Of a stretch of 64,000 bases of DNA, positions 58,047 through 64,000 are shown piece after piece. The notes beneath the pieces are model-generated. The model did no database searches, was not told the origin of the DNA, and saw only the letters and a list, made by a program, of their open reading frames with translations. Made by a program: the position numbers and the translations under genes. Positions within the stretch are counted from its first letter, which is position 1, and each line of letters starts with the position of its first letter. This stretch comes from Alphaproteobacteria bacterium LSUCC0684 (GTDB lineage: Bacteria; Pseudomonadota; Alphaproteobacteria; Puniceispirillales; UBA1172): positions 372,001 to 436,000 of the forward strand of contig CP166130.1 of NCBI GenBank assembly GCA_041228335.1. Direction: 5' to 3'.

Positions 58047-58649
58047 ATGCCTGTTTCAAAAACTTCATCCGATTCAAATGGTCTTAATCAAATCCAGCAG
58101 ACAGCCAATCGTCTTGAGGAGATGTTGCAGCGCTTTGAGCGTGGCGGCCTTGAACAGGTTGTTTCCACTGCTGTCCGGCGCAGTCAGAAACAGCTTGAAG
58201 ATAGTATGCGGGCAACTCTTCGAGACAGTCTCATCGGAATGATCGGATCTCCAACTGGTCGAAGCGGTGGGGGGCTTCTTTCATTGGTTGGCTCTTTTTT
58301 GCCTGGGTTTGCGCGTGGAGGTGTGCTTTCTGGACGTGATATGGTGGCCCGTGCGGGTGAAGCTGGCCCGGAAGCCGTTTTGCCTCTTGTGCGTGGACGG
58401 GACGGTCGGCTCGGAGTTGTTGCTACAGGTCCTTCCTCAGCTCAAGTTGCGCCGGTGGAGATCACAATACGTCATGAGAATGAGGTTGAATTTACGGGGC
58501 TATCAGCCGGACATAAGGTGCCTGATACAGTGCTGCGGGATGCTGTGGCCGATGCCCTTGATCAGGCGATGGGCGATGCCATTGATACCCGTCTTGCCCA
58601 GCATCTTCGCCCCGGCGGCATGCTTGATCGCTATCTGGTGCGGGGATAA
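58047..58649 (+). CDS. Short tail tape-measure protein
   Basis: A 200-residue protein with an N-terminal coiled-coil-like helix (about 10-62), a Gly-rich hydrophobic stretch (72-88), and the tape-measure C-terminal signature FARGGV at 88-93 and AGEAGPEAVLPLVRGRDGRLGV (core GEAGPEAVLPL at 104-114). This is the ending of lambda-type and GTA tape measures, but the body is only about a quarter of lambda gpH. The ribosome site GGAGG precedes ATG 58047. Tape length sets tail length, so a very short tail is expected. Confidence 0.8.
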   Translation: MPVSKTSSDSNGLNQIQQTANRLEEMLQRFERGGLEQVVSTAVRRSQKQLEDSMRATLRDSLIGMIGSPTGRSGGGLLSLVGSFLPGFARGGVLSGRDMVARAGEAGPEAVLPLVRGRDGRLGVVATGPSSAQVAPVEITIRHENEVEFTGLSAGHKVPDTVLRDAVADALDQAMGDAIDTRLAQHLRPGGMLDRYLVRG

Positions 58650-58652
58650 GAC

Positions 58653-59000
58653 ATGGTTGCTGCTGTTTTGCCAGATGTGGTGCCATCCAAATCCACCCGG
58701 ATGACGGCAAGTCATCGCATCAGAACAATCCGCTTCGGGGGTGGGCATGCATCTTATATTCGTGAAGGTCCAGCCCGACCTGATACCGAATGGTCGGTGG
58801 TATGGGCAGCGCTCAATGCTGAAGATGCGGGAAAGCTTGATACATTCTTTACAGAACAAGGAGGGGTGGGTGTATTCTTATGGACGCCTCCGAAAGCAAT
58901 TTCATCCCAGCGGTTTCTATGCCTTGAATGGCAACTGACCCCGATCAGCGATGAATATTATCGCCTGGACGCCCGATTTGTACGGCTCCACCAGCAGTAA
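58653..59000 (+). CDS. Minor tail protein, lambda gpM-like
   Basis: A 115-residue beta-rich protein matching the phage minor tail protein M family (PF05939), with the typical TEWSVVWAALNAEDAGKLDTFFTEQGGVGVFLWTPP-type core (visible as WSVVWAALNAEDAG and GVFLWTPP). It is the first of the M-L-K-I-J tail-tip series, starting 3 bp after the tape-measure stop. Confidence 0.85.
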   Translation: MVAAVLPDVVPSKSTRMTASHRIRTIRFGGGHASYIREGPARPDTEWSVVWAALNAEDAGKLDTFFTEQGGVGVFLWTPPKAISSQRFLCLEWQLTPISDEYYRLDARFVRLHQQ

Positions 59001-59056
59001 AGGCCATCCTTCTCCAACCCCATTCCAGACCTTCTGCAATCTGAGGAAAAACAACT

Positions 59057-59764
59057 ATGTCTCCGTCACCCGCTCCCAAGAAATTGAGCCGGGAGCAAGC
59101 TCGTTCAACCCAGGCTACACTTATCCATCTTTTTGAGTTGACCCTGCCGTCGGAGGAAATTCTCCGCATAACTGGTCAAGGTGAAACAAGTATATGCTTC
59201 GGTGGTGAGAGCTATACGGTAATGCCTATAGAAGCGAGCGGGTTTTCGTGGAATGGCCGCGGCATGCCTGTAACACCAACCCTTGAGATCGATAACTCTT
59301 CCTCGATTTTCACCGCAATGACCAATAGCGGCGGGATGATCGGGGCAAAGCTTGTGCGCATTGTGACGCTACAGGATGAATGTGATCCACCTCACGGGGA
59401 TGGGGGAGGCAGTTCTTTCACGCCGGAAACCTGGATGATTGAACGACTGGTCCGAATGGACAGGCATACGGTGGTTTTTGACCTTGCGCCCGGGGCCAAT
59501 CTTGACAACAGGCTACTGCCCCAGCGCGTGATGCTGCGTGATCTCTGCCAGCATCGTTACCGCATCTGGGATGAGCAGGAAGGGAAGTTTGATTACCGGA
59601 GGGCTACATGTCCTTATATTGGAGCGGCTGTATTTGATGCAGAGGGTAATCCGGCCAAGGAAAACATAAGAGACGAATGCAGCCTTAGACTTGAAAGCGG
59701 TTGCAAGAAACGATTTAGCGGTAAGCTCCCCTACCTTGGTTTTCCCGGCTTGGGAGCGTTCTGA
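59057..59764 (+). CDS. Minor tail protein, lambda gpL-like with Fe-S ligands
   Basis: A 235-residue gpL-family protein. The N-terminal beta region has LFELTL and WNGRGMPVTPTLEIDN; the C-terminal domain holds four cysteines, C164, C185, C208 and C216, in the order that binds a [4Fe-4S] cluster in lambda gpL. All four are preserved, so a cluster is likely. It shares one base with the gpK start (TGATG). It helps seal the distal tail. Confidence 0.87.
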   Translation: MSPSPAPKKLSREQARSTQATLIHLFELTLPSEEILRITGQGETSICFGGESYTVMPIEASGFSWNGRGMPVTPTLEIDNSSSIFTAMTNSGGMIGAKLVRIVTLQDECDPPHGDGGGSSFTPETWMIERLVRMDRHTVVFDLAPGANLDNRLLPQRVMLRDLCQHRYRIWDEQEGKFDYRRATCPYIGAAVFDAEGNPAKENIRDECSLRLESGCKKRFSGKLPYLGFPGLGAF

Positions 59765-60501
59765 TGCTGACACCTGAATTGAGGGCTGACATTATCGCCC
59801 ATGCCCGCCGATTTGCCACAATGTCGCCACCTGAAGAAATGGCTGGCCTTGTTGCTCAAGGAAGATTTCATCCCCTTGTAAATCAGTCCGCTGATCGTTG
59901 CCACAGTTTCCGCCTCGATGCAGATCAGATTGGATCATTTGCCAAAATCGAGGCCATCGTCCACAGCCATCCGGGAGGTCCGGCCTTTCCATCTCTCGAA
60001 GACATGCGTCAGCAGCAGGTATCGGCCCTGCCATGGATTATTGCGGCGGTCCCTACGGCGACTAGATCGGAAATACGCGAGGATGTCTTTATCTGGGGAG
60101 AAAATCCCCCTGTTCTCGACTGGAAAGCGGGGTATCGCCATGGCGTCAGTGATTGTTATGCGCTGATCAGGGGGTGGTATGCCGCGTATCGTGGGGTTAC
60201 GCTGCCGGAATTTCCTCGCCACTGGGAATGGTGGCTTGATGGCCATGATCTTTATGCCGAAGGTCTCGCAAAGGCAGGCTTTGAACGACTTCCGTTGACC
60301 GAGATGCCAAAGTCGGGGGATGTGTTTCTTGCTTCGGTCAGGGCGCCGGTTATCAATCACGCGGGTATTTGGCTCGGTGATGGATTGATTGCCCATCATC
60401 TTGCTGGTCGAGAGCCCGTTGATCCATCTCGTATTCCTATGAGCGAGCCAGCAGAACGTTGGCGGAAATTCATTCAAGCCTGGGCACGGCTGGTCGACTG
60501 A
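59764..60501 (+). CDS. Tail assembly protease-like protein, lambda gpK-like (JAMM plus NlpC/P60)
   Basis: A 245-residue two-domain protein. The N-terminal JAMM metalloprotease-like part keeps Glu25, H67-x-H69, S77 and D80 (HSHPGGPAFPSLED). The C-terminal NlpC/P60 part has Cys131 in GVSDCYALIRGW and His199 in NHAGIWLGDG. Such proteins process or cross peptidoglycan during tail-tip assembly or entry. All catalytic residues appear intact. Confidence 0.87.
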   Translation: MLTPELRADIIAHARRFATMSPPEEMAGLVAQGRFHPLVNQSADRCHSFRLDADQIGSFAKIEAIVHSHPGGPAFPSLEDMRQQQVSALPWIIAAVPTATRSEIREDVFIWGENPPVLDWKAGYRHGVSDCYALIRGWYAAYRGVTLPEFPRHWEWWLDGHDLYAEGLAKAGFERLPLTEMPKSGDVFLASVRAPVINHAGIWLGDGLIAHHLAGREPVDPSRIPMSEPAERWRKFIQAWARLVD

Positions 60502-60523
60502 TACATATTTTAAGGAGAGTGTC

Positions 60524-61141
60524 TTGTTGCGAGTACATCTTCATGGCGCATTGCGAGTATTTGGGCCACTGCATGAGATTATGGCAAAGGACCCACTTCA
60601 AGCGGTGGCGGGGATAGCTGCCCAGTGTCCCGGATTTGCCGAAACGCTGCGCATTGGCCGGTTTCACCTGCGCACTGAAAATAAAAGGCACGGCAAATTG
60701 CTGGCAGGTGCTGCCCTTTTAGCTCCGCTGGAGTGCCGTGATCTGCACCTTGTTCCTGTTGTTGCCGGATCGGCTCGCGGACGTGGCAAGGCGGTGCTTG
60801 GACTTACCTTGCTCGGACTAAGTTTCATCCCCGGTGCGAACGGGTTTATGGGATCGGCCTTTGGCCAAGTCGGGCAATCACTCATCAGCCCACAGGCCGG
60901 GACGGCATTTCAGCATTTTGGGAGCGCGTTACTCGGGCGTGCAGGCGGGCTGTTGATGTTGTCAGGTGCGGCTGAAATGCTGTCCCCGCAAGCATCATCA
61001 CCAGCCGGGGTGTTGCCTTCGGCGGCTATATCGGTTCCGGATGTTTCTGGCCAGGGTGCCCCGATCCCGCTTGTTTACGGCAATGCTCGCCTTACGAGGC
61101 CGGTGGTTATTTCATCGGGGCTGAGTGTGATCACGGAATAA
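60524..61141 (+). CDS. Tail assembly protein, lambda gpI-like
   Basis: A 205-residue protein with the gpI pattern: an N-terminal ubiquitin-like domain (VHLHGALRVFGP), a Gly-rich hydrophobic middle (about 85-150) and a C-terminal region ending IPLVYGNARLTRPVVISSGLS, the usual gpI close. It starts at TTG 60524 (TTG 60527 is possible), supported by AAGGAG 7 bp upstream. It precedes the J-type gene. Confidence 0.85.
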   Translation: MLRVHLHGALRVFGPLHEIMAKDPLQAVAGIAAQCPGFAETLRIGRFHLRTENKRHGKLLAGAALLAPLECRDLHLVPVVAGSARGRGKAVLGLTLLGLSFIPGANGFMGSAFGQVGQSLISPQAGTAFQHFGSALLGRAGGLLMLSGAAEMLSPQASSPAGVLPSAAISVPDVSGQGAPIPLVYGNARLTRPVVISSGLSVITE

Positions 61142-61173
61142 TCTGATTACGCAGACCAGAGAAAGGGGTTAAT

Positions 61174-64000
61174 GTGGCGGATCAAGTAATCACCGGTCAG
61201 GGCGGCGGTAAAGGTGGGCAGACCCAGCCATCTTTTGTGGACCAGCCCAATTCCATTCGCTCCAAAGCGACGGCTCGTCTGCTGATGGTGCTTTCTGCTG
61301 GGCCGGTGGAGGGGCTTGATGGTGGAGCAAGCGATATCCGGCTTGATGGGGTGCCACTTGTGTCGGGAAAGGATGGCACTGCGAATTTTTCCGGCATCTC
61401 CTGGGAAATACGTGAGGGTACGTCAGATCAGGATGTGCCCGGCCTCAATGGGTTCAACATGGTTGAGACCACAATATCGGTGGGCAGGATACTCAACCAT
61501 GGAAGTCCGGTGACGCGATCAGGTAATGGTGAGGCCGTGCGCATCACCCTCCGTTTTCCTGGTGGCCTTGTCAAGCGCAAGGATAATGGAATTTTTGGTG
61601 CAAGTGTTCGTGTTGCTATTGATCGCAGGCGCCCTGATGGCAGTTGGCAGCGAAGTCTTAGCGAGACGATTTCAGAAAAACAGACCGCTCTGTTCGAGTT
61701 ACAGTATCTCGTCAGGTTTGAGGGAAGTTACGATCAGGGATTTAAGCCGGCGATTCGCGTTCTGAGACTGACTGAGGACAGCACCGGCGATACAATCAGG
61801 GACAGGGTAGACTGGGTGGCTGCCACCTGGCTTAGGAGTGATCGGCTCACCTATGCGGGCATCAGCACGCTTGCGCTCAGTCTTTCGGCAGAGTCTACCT
61901 CAGGCCGGTTGCCGGAAATATCGGTGGATCTGAAAGGTCGGCTCCTGCGCGTGCCGATAAATTACGATCCGCTCAAGCGGCAGACAAGCGGCTTGTGGAA
62001 TGGGGCGTTCAAGACGGTCTGGTCGAACAACCCGGCCTGGGTGATTCTTGATCTCTTGACGGACCGGGACTGGGGTATGGGGCTGAAAGACAGCATGATT
62101 GAGGTCTATGATCTCTACGCTGTTGCGCAATATGCCGATGCAGAGGTTGACAACGGCAAGGGTGGCAAGGAGCCACGTTTTCTTTTTGATGCCGTGATTG
62201 CCCGGCGCCTGCCGGCAAGCCAGCTTATTCAGCAGATCTGCGCGGCAATCCGGGTGATGATGTTCTGGTCAGGTGGTCGTCTTCGCTTTGTTGTAGATAA
62301 ACCGGCCGCGCCGGTGCTCTGGCTCACCAACCATCATGTTGAAGATGGCGCTTTCATCTATACGAGTCCCGGCGCCAATACCGCGTTCAGTCATGCGCTG
62401 GTCAGCTACACGGATAAGGATGTGCCGGGAGGCATTGCGGTGGAAGCAGAGACCCGGCCATCGCATCTTGCCCGGTTTGGGTATGCCGCCAAGGAAGTTG
62501 CCCTGCTTGGCTGCCAGAGGAGGTCGCAGGCTCGTCGTCATGCGCGCTGGCTGCTTGAGGTATCCGCGCTTGATCTGCACAGCATCTCGTGGAACGCCAG
62601 CCTTGATCATTTTGCCGAAAATCCGATCAGGCCTGGTGATGTGGTGCGGATCTATGACGCCAATCGCGCCGAAGCCGGGGTGACCTCAGGGCGTTTCTTG
62701 CGCCAGGCCATCCCGGATGCCGGTAACCTGCTTTCCGGCGCGCAAGTCTTTGACCAACACATCAAGGCGGGATCGGCGGTGGTGGACATGGAAGCCGCCA
62801 ACGGTGCATGGGTTGAGGATATCGAGGTGACATGCAGCGATATCAAGGTTGAGGGGCAATCTCTTTCCCAGATTATTCCCGATACCGGAACCTGGCCCCG
62901 GACCCCTGCCAAGGGAGGTGCGGTGGTAATCCGGCAGGCAGATGACAACGATGAGATCACCTCTGCTTCCGCCGCTGGCCAAGAATATCGTGTGCTGATG
63001 GTGCGTGAGCTTGACAATCATCGTCTTGAGGTCAACGCCATCCGCTATGATGCCGGCCTCTATGATCGGGTGGAGAAAAATCTGGTCCTTGATGATACGG
63101 CGGCGATTGGGCTGCCGCGATTTGATGATCCGGTACCGGCGGCTACAGGACTTTCGCTCGCTCAGCCAAGCCGTCTTCCCGAAGGCGGCACAGGGCGTGA
63201 TATCCATGTCGGATGGACGCCACCTTCCGATCCCCGCATCGCCTATTGGCGGATAAATGCAACCGGTCCGGATGGTGAGCATGCCAATGCTGAAGTTGCA
63301 GCGCCCCCTGCGGTTTTGCGCTCGCTGGCGCCGGGTGCTTGGTCCTGCCGACTGGTGGCGGTGGACTGGACCGGACGCGAAGGGCAACCCGCCCTCGCCA
63401 GCGTGACGGTCAAGGCCGATCCTGAACCTGCCGCACCACCATCAGGGGCAGGGCTTGCGCCGGGATATGGGCAGTTGACATTGATTTGGTCCGGCGATGA
63501 TCTGCCTGATGGCGCGGCGGTTGAGGTCTTGGAATACGACGGCCCGGACGCGGCTGACCCTAAATCCACCTCGCGGGTGATCGGCCTGATGTTGATCCTG
63601 CCGGACCGAACTCCGGGGGAGATGGCGTATTTCCGCTTGCGAACCATCCTCAAGGGAGGCACGGCTTCTGAAGCAGGAGACATGCTTAGCGGCACCGCGC
63701 TGGCGCTTCCCGAGCCGAAGGATGGAGACCGAGGCACGATCATGGCCTCGGCGCAGGTTACCTCGCCTCAATGGAATGCCGATCTGGCGGCGGCGGCAGT
63801 TACCCAGATCACCGGCGATCCCCCGCGCCCCGGTGATGTGGTGACCTTGTCCGCCGCGGGGGCATCTGGCTGGGCAGAGACAAGACGTTTCTCGACTTCC
63901 GGATGGGAGATTGCCGCGCCGATGCTGGCTGGTGACCAGATAGTGGCAGGCACGCTGCCAGCCTCACGTCTGGTGCTTGATGGCACAACGCTCAAAGCCA
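61174..64000 (+). CDS. Tail tip protein, lambda gpJ-like (partial, continues past right edge)
   Basis: An open frame begins at GTG 61174, with AAAGGGG 5 bp upstream, and stays open for 942 codons to the edge. Early text LLMVLSAGPVEGLDGG and ISTLALSLSAES with WVILDLLTDRDWGMG is typical of J/TipJ central proteins. Later come FN3-like modules (from about residue 665). It binds the receptor in lambda-like phages. It is more G+C-rich than the preceding genes. The nearby ATG 61172 leads to an early stop, so GTG is required. Confidence 0.88.
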   Translation, partial: MADQVITGQGGGKGGQTQPSFVDQPNSIRSKATARLLMVLSAGPVEGLDGGASDIRLDGVPLVSGKDGTANFSGISWEIREGTSDQDVPGLNGFNMVETTISVGRILNHGSPVTRSGNGEAVRITLRFPGGLVKRKDNGIFGASVRVAIDRRRPDGSWQRSLSETISEKQTALFELQYLVRFEGSYDQGFKPAIRVLRLTEDSTGDTIRDRVDWVAATWLRSDRLTYAGISTLALSLSAESTSGRLPEISVDLKGRLLRVPINYDPLKRQTSGLWNGAFKTVWSNNPAWVILDLLTDRDWGMGLKDSMIEVYDLYAVAQYADAEVDNGKGGKEPRFLFDAVIARRLPASQLIQQICAAIRVMMFWSGGRLRFVVDKPAAPVLWLTNHHVEDGAFIYTSPGANTAFSHALVSYTDKDVPGGIAVEAETRPSHLARFGYAAKEVALLGCQRRSQARRHARWLLEVSALDLHSISWNASLDHFAENPIRPGDVVRIYDANRAEAGVTSGRFLRQAIPDAGNLLSGAQVFDQHIKAGSAVVDMEAANGAWVEDIEVTCSDIKVEGQSLSQIIPDTGTWPRTPAKGGAVVIRQADDNDEITSASAAGQEYRVLMVRELDNHRLEVNAIRYDAGLYDRVEKNLVLDDTAAIGLPRFDDPVPAATGLSLAQPSRLPEGGTGRDIHVGWTPPSDPRIAYWRINATGPDGEHANAEVAAPPAVLRSLAPGAWSCRLVAVDWTGREGQPALASVTVKADPEPAAPPSGAGLAPGYGQLTLIWSGDDLPDGAAVEVLEYDGPDAADPKSTSRVIGLMLILPDRTPGEMAYFRLRTILKGGTASEAGDMLSGTALALPEPKDGDRGTIMASAQVTSPQWNADLAAAAVTQITGDPPRPGDVVTLSAAGASGWAETRRFSTSGWEIAAPMLAGDQIVAGTLPASRLVLDGTTLKA

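Larger units (their letters stand above)
48810..64000. mobile_element. Phage-derived structural cluster (prophage or gene-transfer-agent-like), right end not seen
   Basis: From the ribbon-helix-helix gene to the right edge the genes are of phage type: S24 regulator, terminase, portal, P22-type coat, head-tail proteins, tube, short tape measure and lambda-type tail tip. The left boundary lies between about 48744 and 48810 or at 49068. No integrase, excision, replication or lysis gene and no attachment repeat is visible; these may lie past the window. Codon and base use largely resemble the host, except a more G+C-rich tail-tip gene. Confidence 0.85.

Noticed and set aside
57955-58242. An alternative frame overlapping the tape-measure start, possibly a G/GT-type chaperone fused by a -1 shift
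   Set aside because: It has no ribosome site of its own. The C AAA AAC heptamer at 58057-58063 is in the wrong frame for a shift into the tape measure. The downstream part is the +1 shadow of the tape-measure gene.
62652-63743. Minus-strand frames opposite the tail-tip gene
   Set aside because: They are shadows of the long J-type open frame in a G+C-rich stretch, with no start signals or motifs.

Overview
The window looks like a chromosomal segment of an aerobic alphaproteobacterium. Several host genes are typical of that class: a petABC cytochrome bc1 operon, a PetP/PetR-type MarR plus OmpR pair, a DUF1285 gene, a TIGR02186 protein next to a TauE/SafE permease, an ELM1-like DUF1022 protein, and the carA-carB-greA order. 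Base composition by eye is near 50% G+C. No 16S rRNA or species marker is present, so a finer assignment is not supported.

Host part (1-48.8 kb). 0-2.5 kb: the tail of an unknown gene, a TIM-barrel sugar isomerase-like gene and an M81 (MlrC) metallopeptidase. 2.6-5.3 kb: a minus-strand ArsR / TauE-SafE / TIGR02186 / universal stress protein cluster with two palindromes at its head. 5.5-11.9 kb: plus-strand housekeeping (DUF1285, CoA-type Nudix, a small membrane protein, CCA tRNA nucleotidyltransferase, hemF) followed by petABC and a strong terminator. 12-18.6 kb: translation and envelope genes (ychF, pth, rplY, prs, pgeF, midA-like, lgt). 18.9-21.2 kb: YbjN-like, proC, a TetR-like regulator, a CsaA-like tRNA-binding protein. 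21.2-24.7 kb: EnvZ-like kinase, OmpR/PetR-like regulator, MarR/PetP-like regulator and ilvE. 24.7-27.8 kb: molybdopterin genes moaE-moaD-moeA-mobB with pgsA. 27.8-32.3 kb: uvrC and uvrB separated by an AT-rich 400-bp gap. 32.4-36.3 kb: an aspartate-type aminotransferase, msrP, DUF1022 and an Lrp regulator. 36.3-45.8 kb: greA, carB, carA, then yqeY-dnaG-rpoD. A CAU-anticodon tRNA (probably tRNA-Ile2) follows rpoD, then a HyuA-like ATPase and a class-I glutamine amidotransferase.

Accessory part (48.8-64 kb, open at the right edge). A virion-structure cluster begins directly beside host genes. A minus-strand S24/LexA-fold regulator and a ribbon-helix-helix protein are transcribed away from a plus-strand block: DUF6362-like protein, terminase small and large subunits, DUF4055 portal, putative scaffold, P22-type coat, five head-tail and tube proteins, a 200-residue tape-measure protein, and a lambda-type tail tip series M-L-K-I-J. 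J runs off the window. A consensus-like promoter carrying a 14-bp palindrome, then an 11-bp intrinsic terminator, sit just ahead of the small terminase gene. No integrase, replication, lysis gene or attachment site is visible. The element may be a prophage whose other half lies outside the window, or a gene-transfer-agent-like, structure-only locus unlike the classical HK97-coat type.
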